Positions 35,560 to 43,650 are shown, counted from the stretch's first letter. The stretch is DNA of 64,000 nt from Bryobacteraceae bacterium (GCA_029975915.1 JARKOC010000025.1:62001-126000); one strand, 5' to 3'. Translations and numbers: made by a program. Notes: generated by a model not told the origin, from the sequence alone.

Positions 35560-35972
35560 TCGCCGCCTTCCTGCCGCCGCATCCGGTTGACGAACTCGAG
35601 CAGATCGAACTTGCGTTGCTCGCGGCCGGGGATGCAGGCGTTCACCGCGTCGATCTCGTCCTCGTAGAGGGCGAAAACAGTCGTCAGCTTGGTAATCACC
35701 AGCAACTCCATCTGCTGCGAAGAGAGGCCGAAAAGCGTGATCTTGCCCCCTGCCTTCTGGAATCGTGTATGCGCCATCACCAGGCAGCCGAGCGCGCTGG
35801 AATCGATGTAGTCGGTGGCGGTCAGGTCCAGGACCACATGGTTCTGGCCTTCTGCGATCAGCCCGTCGAGCGTGGCTCGAAACGCCTCGATGGCCGGGCC
35901 GGCGACCAGCCGCCCGTGAAACTCAATCACAGGCACGCCATCGACAGACCGTTTCTTGATTTCAAACGCCAT
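35556..35972 (-). CDS. STAS-domain anti-sigma-factor antagonist
   Basis: A 138-residue protein of the SpoIIAA/RsbV type. The phosphorylatable serine region is TDYIDSSALGCLVM, and the N-terminal FEIKKRSVDGVPVIEFHG strand pattern is that of STAS domains. A 30-residue C-terminal extension rich in charged residues follows. It overlaps the flavoprotein start in an ATGA, so the regulator and a redox enzyme are co-translated, which hints at redox-linked signalling; no partner kinase is visible in the window. Confidence 0.8.
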   Translation of the reverse strand: MAFEIKKRSVDGVPVIEFHGRLVAGPAIEAFRATLDGLIAEGQNHVVLDLTATDYIDSSALGCLVMAHTRFQKAGGKITLFGLSSQQMELLVITKLTTVFALYEDEIDAVNACIPGREQRKFDLLEFVNRMRRQEGGE

Positions 35973-35995
35973 CGGAAAACTCTATTGTATTTGTT

Positions 35996-37552
35996 ATGAC
36001 CGCTCCGCGACTCGCCATTCTACCGCTTCTTTTTCTGCCCGTCCTGGCTCAGCCGGACATCGATTCGGTCGTCCAGCGTTGCCGTACCGATTTCGACGTG
36101 CCTGGCATTGCCGTGGCGATTGTCCATGAAGGAAAGATGGTCCTGGCGAAAGGCTATGGTGTCCGGCGCCTCGACACGGGGGATCCAGTCACTCCCAAGA
36201 CGCTATTTGGCGTCGCGTCGAATACCAAAGCATTCACCGCGGCTGCGCTGGCGATTCTGGTTGACGAGAAAAAACTTGCCTGGGATGACCGCGTCATCGA
36301 CCACCTCCCCTCGTTCCAGATGAGCGACCCATACGTCTCTCGCGAGATGCGAATCCGCGACCTGCTCATCCACAACAGCGGATTGGCGCTCGGCGCGGGC
36401 GACCTGATGTACTTCCCCGAAAGCAATTTCACATCGGACGAGGTTTACGCCCGGCTGCGGCACGTTCCGCTATCGACCAGTTTCCGCAGCCGTTACGCGT
36501 ACGACAACATCTTGTACCTCGTCGCCGGCAAGGTCATCGAGAAAATGAGCGGCAAAACCTGGGACGCGTTTCTTCGCGAGCGCATCCTCGACCCCCTCGG
36601 GATGAATCAGACCGTTCTGAGCGTGAAGAGCCTTGCCTCGCGTGCCGATGTTGCCCTGCCGCACGCACCCGGCGACGATGGGAAACTGCTGCAGTTGAAT
36701 CATTCGAGTATGGACAACAACGCGCCGGCCGCCGCCATGCAAAGCTCGGTCGAGGAGATGTCGCGTTGGGTCCTGCTCCAGTTGAACCGGGGCGAGTTGG
36801 ACGGCAAGCGCATCTTCTCGGAGCGGCAATCGCGAGAGATGTGGTCGATGCAGACCATCATCCCGGTCCCCACGCCCCCGAAACCGCTCGCCGCCTTGCA
36901 GGCCAACTTCGCCGGTTACGGCTTGGGCTGGAATCTGAACGATTACCGCGGAGAAAAGGTGGTTTCCCACACGGGCGGGCTCTTTGGAATGGTGTCCCGC
37001 GTTACCATGATTCCGTCGAAGAAGCTCGGAGTCATCGTCCTGACGAACCAGGAGAACGGCGCGGCTTTCAACGCCATCACCTACACCGTCCTGGACCACT
37101 ATCTCGGTGCGCCGGCCACTGATTGGGTCGCCGCCCAGAAACAGGCGCTGGACCAAAGAAAAGCGGAAGCGGTGAAAAAGATCGAGAGCGAAGCCTCCAA
37201 ACGCAACGCGGCCAGCAAGCCGTCCCTCCCCCTCCCCGCTTATGAAGGCCGGTACCGCGACGCCTGGTACGGCGATGTGGTCGTCGAGGAATCCAACGGG
37301 AAACTCGCCATGCGCTTCACGCATAGCCCGTCTTTGAACGGCGTCCTTGAACACTTTCAGTACGACACTTTCATCGCTCGCTGGGGCGACCGCACCATGA
37401 ACGCTGACGCCTATGTCACATTCGTCCTCTCTGCCGAAGGAACCGTCGACCGGGTTCAGATGAAGGCTGTGTCTCCGCTGACCGACTTCAGTTTCGATTT
37501 CCACCACCTGGATCTGCGGCCTGCCGCCAAAGACGCGCCGCCCTACGATTAA
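35996..37552 (+). CDS. Class C beta-lactamase-fold serine hydrolase
   Basis: A 518-residue exported enzyme with a signal peptide (residues 1-19). The active site is complete: GVASNTKAFTAAAL (SxxK), RYAYDNILYLVAG (YxN) and VVSHTGGLFG (HTG). The C-terminal about 110 residues (LPAYEGRYRDAWYGDVVVEE onward) match the DUF3471 extension of this group. These proteins are mostly peptidases or esterases acting on peptidoglycan-like D-amino acid substrates, not true beta-lactamases. The gene is divergent from the STAS gene by about 23 bases. Confidence 0.85.
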   Translation: MTAPRLAILPLLFLPVLAQPDIDSVVQRCRTDFDVPGIAVAIVHEGKMVLAKGYGVRRLDTGDPVTPKTLFGVASNTKAFTAAALAILVDEKKLAWDDRVIDHLPSFQMSDPYVSREMRIRDLLIHNSGLALGAGDLMYFPESNFTSDEVYARLRHVPLSTSFRSRYAYDNILYLVAGKVIEKMSGKTWDAFLRERILDPLGMNQTVLSVKSLASRADVALPHAPGDDGKLLQLNHSSMDNNAPAAAMQSSVEEMSRWVLLQLNRGELDGKRIFSERQSREMWSMQTIIPVPTPPKPLAALQANFAGYGLGWNLNDYRGEKVVSHTGGLFGMVSRVTMIPSKKLGVIVLTNQENGAAFNAITYTVLDHYLGAPATDWVAAQKQALDQRKAEAVKKIESEASKRNAASKPSLPLPAYEGRYRDAWYGDVVVEESNGKLAMRFTHSPSLNGVLEHFQYDTFIARWGDRTMNADAYVTFVLSAEGTVDRVQMKAVSPLTDFSFDFHHLDLRPAAKDAPPYD

Positions 37553-37602
37553 CGCGTGCACTGAAAGGGTCGCTAAGCTCGGCTATTCTGAATCAGATCG
37601 TC

Positions 37603-38376
37603 ATGGGAAGATTGAACGGAAGGGTTTCCATCGTCACCGGCGGGGCGCAGGGCATCGGCGCCGCCATTGTGCTTCGTCTGGCTCAGGAGGGGGCAAAGAC
37701 CGTTTTTTTGGACATCGACGATGAGTGTGGACGCCGTCTGGCGGACGAACTCGCCGCCCAGCGGCTGAGTGCCGCTTTCTTCCAAGCCGACGTGACAGAC
37801 GAAGATCATGTCAGGCGATCGGTGGAAGCGGCCGCAGAACAGTTTGGACCCATCGGCATTCTTGTCAACAACGCGGGCCGTAACGCTTACATGAATGCCG
37901 CGACCATGACATCAGCGGATTGGGATGCGTCGATGGCGCTCAATTTGAAAGCCGCCTGGCTTTGCTCCAAGTACGTCCTGCCCATGATGCAAACACGTGG
38001 TGGAGGGTCCATCGTCAACATCTCGTCGCTTCACGCCCGGCTCACTACCGAGGGGATGTTTCCCTATGCCGCCGCTAAGGCTGGATTAACCGGACTCACT
38101 CGCAGCCTGGCGCTGGATTACGGCCCGTTCAACATCCGCGTGAACGCGGTCCTGCCAGGTTGGACCCGGACCAGCGCGGTCGTCGATTGGTTTCGCCGCC
38201 AAAGCGATCCGGAAGCCGCGGAGCGGCGAGTGGTGATGACCCAACCGTTACGGCGCATCGCCACGCCGGACGAGATCGCCAGCGTCGTCGCATTCCTTGC
38301 CTCGGACGACGCCTCGGCAATCACCGGCGCCGAAATCCCGGTGGATTGCGGTTTGGGCGCCAAGTACGCAGGCTGA
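37603..38376 (+). CDS. SDR-family oxidoreductase
   Basis: A 257-residue classical short-chain dehydrogenase/reductase. Cofactor site IVTGGAQGIGAA with FLDIDDEC suggesting NAD preference; NNAG is present in LVNNAGRNAY; the catalytic set is SIVNISSLHARL with YAAAKAGLTGL. C-terminal VPVDCGLGAKYAG is typical. With the SMP-30 lactonase 14 bases downstream it would form the first two steps of an oxidative sugar pathway (sugar to lactone to aldonate), which is inference. Confidence 0.85.
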   Translation: MGRLNGRVSIVTGGAQGIGAAIVLRLAQEGAKTVFLDIDDECGRRLADELAAQRLSAAFFQADVTDEDHVRRSVEAAAEQFGPIGILVNNAGRNAYMNAATMTSADWDASMALNLKAAWLCSKYVLPMMQTRGGGSIVNISSLHARLTTEGMFPYAAAKAGLTGLTRSLALDYGPFNIRVNAVLPGWTRTSAVVDWFRRQSDPEAAERRVVMTQPLRRIATPDEIASVVAFLASDDASAITGAEIPVDCGLGAKYAG

Positions 38377-38390
38377 CGGAGGTGAATTGA

Positions 38391-39278
38391 ATGAGTGAAT
38401 TCGGGCAAGTCGAACTGGTCCTCGATGTGAAAGCCGATCTCGGCGAGGGACCCCTTTGGGACGACCGGTCAGGCAGGCTGGTCTGGGTGGACATCATGGA
38501 GGGCCGGGTCAACCTCTTTGACCCCTCGACCGGCGACAATCGGGCCATCCCAACCGGTTCACCTGTCGGTGCGGCGGCGCTTCACTCTTCCGGGGGGCTG
38601 CTGCTGGCGCTTAAAACAGGGTTCGCCCATCTAGACTTGGAAAGCGGCAAAATCACCTCTCTCTGCGGCTTCCCTGGAGCCGCCCCTCTCGTCCGGATGA
38701 ATGACGCCAAATGCGACCCTCAAGGCCGCCTTTGGGCCGGAACCCTCTCCATGGACATGAAGACCGGAGCCGGAGCGCTCTATCGGCTGGACCCTGACGG
38801 AAACGTCACAACGATCCTCGAAAACGTCACCTGCTCAAACGGAATCGATTGGTCGCTCGACGGCAAAACCATGTATTACGTCGACAGCATGACCCGCCGC
38901 ATCGACTGTTTTGACTTCGACCCGCTCATCGGATCGGTCGCCAACCGGCGCACTTTTGTCCAGATCGAGCAGGAAGATGCCGTGCCCGACGGACTGACTG
39001 TCGATTCCGATGGAAACGTTTGGGTGGCGCTCTGGGGAGGCTGGGGCGTCCACTGTTACAGCCCGCGGGGACGGCATCTCTCGACGGTTTTCGTTCCTGC
39101 CAGCCAATCCTCCAGTTGCGCATTCGGCGGCGACGATTACGGAGACCTGTACATCACCTCCGCCCGAACCGGCCTGACCGGTGAACAACTGGTGAAGGAA
39201 CCTCATGCCGGCGGACTGTTCCGCGCCCGTCCTGGAGTCAAAGGTCGTCCGGCACATCTTTTTGCTTCCTGGCCCTAA
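38391..39278 (+). CDS. SMP-30/gluconolactonase family protein
   Basis: A 295-residue six-bladed beta-propeller enzyme. GEGPLWDDRSGRLVWVDI carries the first metal glutamate, RMNDAKCDPQGRLWAGT the asparagine/aspartate site and NGIDWSLDGKTMYYVDS the third. The family hydrolyses aldonolactones with a divalent metal. The start is an ATG with ggaggtgaattg upstream. It is close behind the SDR gene and in the same operon. Confidence 0.85.
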   Translation: MSEFGQVELVLDVKADLGEGPLWDDRSGRLVWVDIMEGRVNLFDPSTGDNRAIPTGSPVGAAALHSSGGLLLALKTGFAHLDLESGKITSLCGFPGAAPLVRMNDAKCDPQGRLWAGTLSMDMKTGAGALYRLDPDGNVTTILENVTCSNGIDWSLDGKTMYYVDSMTRRIDCFDFDPLIGSVANRRTFVQIEQEDAVPDGLTVDSDGNVWVALWGGWGVHCYSPRGRHLSTVFVPASQSSSCAFGGDDYGDLYITSARTGLTGEQLVKEPHAGGLFRARPGVKGRPAHLFASWP

Positions 39279-39320
39279 TACACAGCCGTAGCCCGCCAAG
39301 CGGTATAGTGGCCCTGAGCC

Positions 39321-41306
39321 ATGTTGACCCGCCGTTGTTTCACTTCAATTCCGTTTGCCGCCCAATTTCGGGTGAACGCCCAATCAGCCCGGCCCAGGCT
39401 CAAGCGTTCAGAGTCTTTCTTCGGCCTCCACTTCGACCTGCATCCTTCGGACAAGGACCCGGCGCTGGGACGGGATGTCACCGAACAGATGGTCGAAAAG
39501 CTGGTTACGACAGTCAGGCCGGACTATCTGCAGTACGACTCAAAGGGCCACGTTGGCTGGCTCGGTTGGCCGTCGAAAGTCGGCCCATCGGCGCCTGGCA
39601 TCGTCAACGATTCGCTTGCAGTTTACCGCCGCGTCACCGCCCGCCACGGCGTCGCGCTCTACATCCACTTCTCCGGCGTTTGGGACTCGCAGGCTGTCCT
39701 CCGCCACCCCCATTGGGCCAGGCTGGACGCTAAAGGCCAGCCCGACGGCAACAACACATCCACCTTCGGTCCTTATGTCGATGAACTGATGATTCCTCAA
39801 CTACGCGAGGCGGCCGCGAAGTACGATCTCGACGGAGCATGGGTGGACGGCGAGTGCTGGTCTGTCCAGCCGGACTGGTCGCCGGCGGCGCTGGCCGCCT
39901 ACACCAAGGCCACCGGCCGAACTGAAGCGCCTCGCGGACCGAACGAACCCCACTGGCTGGAATTCCTCGAATTCAACCGCCAGCGCTTCCGCGACTATGT
40001 GCGGCATTACGTTGACGCGCTGCACCAGTCGAATCCGAAGTTTCAGATCGCCTCAAACTGGATGTATTCGACCTTGGCGCCCGAGCGGCCCACCCTTCCG
40101 GTCGATTTCCTTTCAGGCGATTATCTCGGCAACGCTGCAATTTCCCGCGCTCGCGTCGATGCCCGCTATCTGGCCCAGGCCGGCCGGCCCTGGGATCTCA
40201 TGGCCTGGGGCTTCCAGCAGGCCAACTCAAATGCCATCGGCCACGTCCACAAACCCGCTGTTCAGTTGATGCAGGAGGCGGCGGCTGTCCTCACGCAAGG
40301 CGGCGGCTTCCAGATCTATTACGTTCCTTCGCGCGCCGGCCACTTCGAGGACGCCCATATTCAGGTGATGGCCAAGGTCGGCCAGTTCTGCCGGGAGCGC
40401 CAGGCGGTTTGCCACAAATCCGAGACAGTACCGCAGATCGGCATCGTCTTTTCAAAGGAATCGCTCTATCGCACTTCAAACCGCCTGTTCGGCGGCTGGG
40501 GCCGAGCAACCGACGCGGTTCGAGGCTGGACCGATGCGATCCTCGACAATCGCTACTCCGCCGACATCCTGCCCGACTGGAAGCTCGCCGAATCAGCGCC
40601 GACGTACCCGTTGATCGTCCTGCCGGAGTGGGCCGCACCAGGCGAAGCCGCATTCACGGTCCTGTTCAAGTACGCGGAATCCGGCGGCAAGCTCATTGTG
40701 TGCGGAGCGGAGAACGCCGCGTGGTTTGCGCCAAAACTTGGGATGAAGGCTCTGGGCGAAGCCAAAACGCAGCCGGCCTTTATCGGTGGAGGAGAAGTCC
40801 TCGGCAACGCCAGGGGCGTGTGGCTGGACCTCGATCCTTCAGCCGGCAAGGTGATCGCGAACCGCCACCCCGATCACGATACGACTCGCGACGGGAAACC
40901 CGCTGCCGTTGCGGTCAAGACCGGAAAAGGCGAGGTGGTTCTGATCCCTGGCCCCGTTGGCACGGTCTATGCGAGCACCCATGCTCCGGCGATTCGCGCG
41001 CTGGTTCGCCGAGTCGTCCAGCCGATGTTTGCTCCAATGGTCGAGGTGGACGGTCCGCCGCTGGTCGAAGTGGCGCTTCGACGCAAGAACGGCCAGCTTT
41101 TCGTTCACTTGTCGAACCTCGCGCAAATGCAAACAGCCGGCGATTTCGCCGCTTTGGACTACGTGCCCGAAATCGGCCCGATCCGGCTCAGGTTCTCAGG
41201 AAAACAGCCCTCGGCCCTTCGAGTCGAGCCAGGCGGACGGGTAATGAAGGCGCCCTTCGTTCTGGACCGGCTGTACCTGCACACGGCCCTCGCCGTGCTA
41301 TATTGA
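39321..41306 (+). CDS. Putative GH29-like glycoside hydrolase with trimerisation domain
   Basis: A 661-residue exported protein (signal MLTRRCFTSIPFAAQF). Residues about 30-370 look like a TIM barrel: TVRPDYLQYDSKGHVGWLGWPSK, YIHFSGVWDS and DGAWVDGECW (candidate nucleophile aspartate) are reminiscent of alpha-L-fucosidases and related clan members. Residues 420-530 (YPLIVLPEWAAPGEAAFTVL, GGKLIVCGAEN) fit the beta-galactosidase trimerisation fold. A C-terminal beta domain follows. Exact family uncertain. It follows the SMP-30 gene in a sugar-degradation set. A tRNA gene starts 37 bases after it and its promoter probably lies in the end of this gene. Confidence 0.6.
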   Translation: MLTRRCFTSIPFAAQFRVNAQSARPRLKRSESFFGLHFDLHPSDKDPALGRDVTEQMVEKLVTTVRPDYLQYDSKGHVGWLGWPSKVGPSAPGIVNDSLAVYRRVTARHGVALYIHFSGVWDSQAVLRHPHWARLDAKGQPDGNNTSTFGPYVDELMIPQLREAAAKYDLDGAWVDGECWSVQPDWSPAALAAYTKATGRTEAPRGPNEPHWLEFLEFNRQRFRDYVRHYVDALHQSNPKFQIASNWMYSTLAPERPTLPVDFLSGDYLGNAAISRARVDARYLAQAGRPWDLMAWGFQQANSNAIGHVHKPAVQLMQEAAAVLTQGGGFQIYYVPSRAGHFEDAHIQVMAKVGQFCRERQAVCHKSETVPQIGIVFSKESLYRTSNRLFGGWGRATDAVRGWTDAILDNRYSADILPDWKLAESAPTYPLIVLPEWAAPGEAAFTVLFKYAESGGKLIVCGAENAAWFAPKLGMKALGEAKTQPAFIGGGEVLGNARGVWLDLDPSAGKVIANRHPDHDTTRDGKPAAVAVKTGKGEVVLIPGPVGTVYASTHAPAIRALVRRVVQPMFAPMVEVDGPPLVEVALRRKNGQLFVHLSNLAQMQTAGDFAALDYVPEIGPIRLRFSGKQPSALRVEPGGRVMKAPFVLDRLYLHTALAVLY

Positions 41307-41342
41307 AAGCGTCCCGCTGTGAGCGAAGGCTCGCGCAAAAGG

Positions 41343-41419
41343 GGGCTCGTAGCTCAGTTGGTTAGAGCGCTACCTTGACACGGTAGAGGTCACAGATTCG
41401 AGTTCTGTCGAGCCCACCA
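41343..41419 (+). tRNA. tRNA-Val(GAC) with encoded CCA
   Basis: A full cloverleaf. Acceptor GGGCTCG (41343-41349) pairs with CGAGCCC (41409-41415); the anticodon arm is ctacc-ttgacac-ggtag with anticodon GAC; the T arm is acaga-ttcgagt-tctgt. The discriminator A is 41416 and CCA is encoded at 41417-41419. A hairpin terminator follows at 41439. The 3' end is the target of an integrative element. Confidence 0.95.
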
Positions 41420-41438
41420 CTGTTTTCAAATACTTACA

Positions 41439-41457
41439 GCCACCACACGGTGGCTTT
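41439..41457 (+). terminator. tRNA-Val terminator hairpin
   Basis: gccacc (41439-41444) pairs with ggtggc (41449-41454) around acac, and is followed by ttt. It lies 19 bases after the tRNA CCA. Confidence 0.6.
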
Positions 41458-41466
41458 CGTCATTTC

Positions 41467-41498
41467 TGGAGTCCAAACGGAGTCCACGTGGAGTCTAG
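41467..41498 (+). repeat. ggagtcc triplet repeat, copy 1
   Basis: Three imperfect units read ggagtccaaac, ggagtccacgt and ggagtctag. The run starts 48 bases after the tRNA-Val CCA. The second instance at 43377-43408 also starts 48 bases after the tRNA-Pro fragment CCA. Short directly repeated sites next to a tRNA-type core site are what integrase arm-binding sites look like; this role is inference. Confidence 0.6.
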
Positions 41499-41617
41499 TC
41501 GTAATGTGGCTCTGTATCTGCTGAACTCCTCCCCTCCACTCCCATGGGCAACGCTGGGCATGGTCGTCTTCACGATGCTGCCCATGATTCAGCATGTGGA
41601 TTGAAGTGCTTACAAGA

Positions 41618-41712
41618 CATGGGCAGGATGGGCAGGATCTTTCGACCTGAAAAATGTCTGGAGACGAAGTTTTTTCCTCTCTTATACAGGCACGCTGCCC
41701 ATCCTGCCCATG
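41618..41712 (+). repeat. 18-base inverted repeat with 59-base loop
   Basis: catgggcaggatgggcag at 41618-41635 is the exact reverse complement of 41695-41712. The loop contains the first copy of the 62-base direct repeat. The structure could be a MITE-like element or a large hairpin. It lies just upstream of the end of the EVE-HNH gene. Confidence 0.65.
41649..41710 (+). repeat. 62-base direct repeat, copy A
   Basis: Matches 43171-43232 at 60 of 62 positions. It begins gaaaaatgtctggagac and contains cctctcttatacaggcacg. The two copies lie 1,522 bases apart on either side of the EVE-HNH gene in direct orientation. Confidence 0.8.
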
Positions 41713-41809
41713 GCGCCGTCCGTCACGTTGGAACTGACCAGTTGAGGTCGCATCTGGCCCTCAGTCGCTGTCGCACGCAGACAAGAGAAGGGGCATACAA
41801 GGCTTGGAT

Positions 41810-43003
41810 CTATCGAGCCGCGACCATCAACCGCTTGAGATCCCCAACCGATAGCCATGGCTTGCTGCGATGGATGATCCTGTGGCAGTTCGAACAGAGC
41901 AGCGCAAGGTCTGCCAGCCGCGTTTTCTCACCCTCTCCTAGTGTCGCGATCGGCTTCAGGTGGTGGCATTCCATGAATCCCTGTCCTCTGACCCCGTATC
42001 GAGAGGCGAAGTCGAAGCCGCATGCTTCGCAAGCCAGCCTCCCGTGTTTCCTCATGGCTTGCTTACGCTTCTTCTCGACCAGTTTTCGGTTCCGCTCGCG
42101 GGACAAGTGACGGCGTGTGAGCAAGCGGCCCTCCTCCGCCTCCTCGAAGTCCTCACCGCTCTGCGTATCCTGCCAGGCCATGCATTCGTCGGGTGAATCG
42201 AGGCTGGCAACAATCGCATCCGCTGTTCTCCGGCAGCGAGCCTCGTCATTGGCGAATTCGGCCCAAACATCTTCGTCGGCCTTTGCCCCCCTCGATAATC
42301 CCGTTCCTCCTGAAGCGGCGAAGAACTGTGGGTCCAGCCTCCGGAAGTTCATGAGCTTCATGTAGACGCCATTCTCATTCCGGAATGTCGCCGCGCGAAC
42401 CTCCCTGGGGAACAGGACTTCACCGAGCCGGTGCAACTTTCTGCTCAGATCACGGATCTCTTCACTGTTTTTTCCAGGTGGATGCTCGCGATGTTGGAGA
42501 TAGAGGTTCAGAGCAAGGATCAGTTCATCCCGCGTCCAGTCTGGGTTCGACTCATCCATATCGGCCCGGGCTCTCGGCGGTCTACCAACGACGAGGGCCT
42601 CCAGAGCTACTGCCACATCTCGCGGGATCAGCACACCGCTAGATTGAGTCCTCCAGAGACGGTGACCATCGTCAATGCTGACAAGCTCCTCCTTCTCGGC
42701 GAGGACAGACAGTGTGGGATCCACAAGGGATTCGAACTCGACAGGAACGCGCCAGTGCCCGTCAGTGTGTTCGGGTGCCCCCGCTACCCTGCCGTATCCG
42801 ATGATGGCGGGACCAGCCTTCCCTTGGAGGAGCAAGAATACACGATCGCGCAGCTTCGCCTGCTTGCGAGCGTGGAATCGCCACGGCTCTCCGACGGCGA
42901 GACCCTTGTCAGTCCTTCGCACCAACCGTTGGAGTTCTTCGAGCGGCCAGCCTCGCTCAGGATTTTCTGTCGCCGGCTTGAAGGTGATGAGAAACGAATT
43001 CAT
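41810..43003 (-). CDS. EVE-like/HNH modification-dependent restriction endonuclease (candidate)
   Basis: A 397-residue protein. Residues about 1-150 look like an EVE/PUA-type base-flipping domain (FLITFKPATENPERGWPLEELQ, RDRVFLLLQGKAGPAIIGYGRV). The middle (NPDWTRDELILALNLYLQHR) is a helical segment common in HNH restriction enzymes. The C-terminus is an HNH nuclease with a zinc-ribbon frame: CEACGFDFA, FMECHHLKPI, and LCSNCHRIIH. Enzymes with an N-terminal EVE domain and a C-terminal HNH cut DNA with modified cytosines. No methyltransferase is adjacent, which fits modification dependence. I chose ATG 43003 at the domain start; a GTG at 43045 would add 14 residues. Confidence 0.75.
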   Translation of the reverse strand: MNSFLITFKPATENPERGWPLEELQRLVRRTDKGLAVGEPWRFHARKQAKLRDRVFLLLQGKAGPAIIGYGRVAGAPEHTDGHWRVPVEFESLVDPTLSVLAEKEELVSIDDGHRLWRTQSSGVLIPRDVAVALEALVVGRPPRARADMDESNPDWTRDELILALNLYLQHREHPPGKNSEEIRDLSRKLHRLGEVLFPREVRAATFRNENGVYMKLMNFRRLDPQFFAASGGTGLSRGAKADEDVWAEFANDEARCRRTADAIVASLDSPDECMAWQDTQSGEDFEEAEEGRLLTRRHLSRERNRKLVEKKRKQAMRKHGRLACEACGFDFASRYGVRGQGFMECHHLKPIATLGEGEKTRLADLALLCSNCHRIIHRSKPWLSVGDLKRLMVAAR

Positions 43004-43170
43004 GTGTTCGGGTTCTCTAAGAGATAAGAGCTTCAAAGGCCACACTCAGCCAACCGCTCACTCGGCTGGATTGTATCGTACGAAGAGTGGAGAAAGTCGA
43101 TCCGTTGCCCCGCGCTGTCTCCGGATGGGCTGGATCTGATCAGCGAGATCTGACAGCTCACTTGGAGGCG

Positions 43171-43232
43171 GAAAAATGTCTGGAGACATAGTTTTTTCCT
43201 CTCTTATACAGGCACGCTGCCCATCCTGCCCA
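43171..43232 (+). repeat. 62-base direct repeat, copy B
   Basis: 60 of 62 bases match copy A at 41649-41710; the two differences are adjacent (gacga versus gacat). Instead of the 18-base arms of copy A, it has short complementary flanks tggaggc (43164-43170) and gcctcca (43237-43243). Confidence 0.8.
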
Positions 43233-43284
43233 CACTGCCTCCAGATGGACTGCGACGCGGCCTCGGTTGGCATGACCGGATTGA

Positions 43285-43329
43285 TTGGGGCGCAAGAGGT
43301 CCCGGGTTCAAATCCCGGTGGCCCGACCA
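43285..43329 (+). tRNA. 3' half of a tRNA-Pro(GGG), fragment
   Basis: The piece starts in the anticodon loop (ttggggc, anticodon GGG) and continues with the 3' anticodon stem gcaag, variable region aggtc, T arm ccggg-ttcaaat-cccgg, acceptor strand tggcccg, discriminator A and encoded CCA. The 5' half is missing: the sequence before 43285 cannot form the D arm or the acceptor partner. Such anticodon-to-CCA fragments are left by tyrosine integrases that recombine in the anticodon loop. Not expected to be functional. Confidence 0.85.
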
Positions 43330-43376
43330 AAAGAAATAAAGACTTACAAGCCTCCCCTCCCTCCACAACCCCTCCC

Positions 43377-43408
43377 TGGAGTCCAACTGGAGTCCATTCC
43401 GAGTCCAC
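43377..43408 (+). repeat. ggagtcc triplet repeat, copy 2
   Basis: Units ggagtccaact, ggagtccattc and cgagtccac. It starts 48 bases after the tRNA-Pro fragment CCA, the same distance as copy 1 behind tRNA-Val. Confidence 0.6.
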
Positions 43409-43614
43409 ACTGCATGGGATCCATCCGTTTTCTCTGGCAACCACGACGAGGTCATTGATACGAACCAGTTGGTATCCATGGGATGCATGGGTGCCATCAA
43501 CAAGACCTTGTTCACTGATGGAGAAAACATGACATCTCTTATACGGGAACGGCTACCAGAGCCCTCGCCTCGGCCCATCCCGGCAAACACCAGTATCTAC
43601 GTCTTTTGCAATTG

Positions 43615-43629
43615 TGCATTCTGAATGCA
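43615..43629 (+). promoter_or_regulatory. Palindrome in front of the DUF4143 gene
   Basis: tgcattc-t-gaatgca is a perfect 7-base inverted repeat around one base. Outer aattg (43610-43614) and caatt (43636-43640) extend the symmetry. It lies 22 bases upstream of the start codon, where an operator would sit. Confidence 0.4.
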
Positions 43630-43650
43630 TAATTACAATTGAGGTCGCGA

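Larger units (their letters stand above)
41420..41809 (+). other. Gene-free 390 bases after tRNA-Val: attachment-site remnant and hairpin element
   Basis: No gene is supported here. The stretch holds, in order, acttaca 13 bases after the CCA end (41432), a likely terminator hairpin (41439-41457), the ggagtcc repeats 48 bases after the CCA end (41467-41498), and an 18-base inverted repeat enclosing the first copy of a 62-base direct repeat. The same motifs recur at equal spacing after the tRNA-Pro fragment at 43285, so I read this as an element end. Confidence 0.5.
43004..43650 (+). other. Gene-free 647 bases with second attachment-site remnant
   Basis: No gene is supported. It holds the second 62-base repeat (43171), the 3' half of a tRNA-Pro(GGG) (43285-43329), acttaca 13 bases after that CCA (43342), ggagtcc repeats 48 bases after it (43377), a degenerate tctcttatac site (43535-43544), and a palindrome in front of the AAA gene (43615-43629). 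Confidence 0.5.

Noticed and set aside
41467..41498. ggagtcc repeats as a CRISPR array
   Set aside because: Units of 7-11 bases without spacers and only three copies; arrangement tied to tRNA ends.
43204..43590. Minus-strand frame with RDLNPGPLAPQ
   Set aside because: This peptide is the antisense translation of the tRNA-Pro 3' half, a well-known source of spurious proteins.
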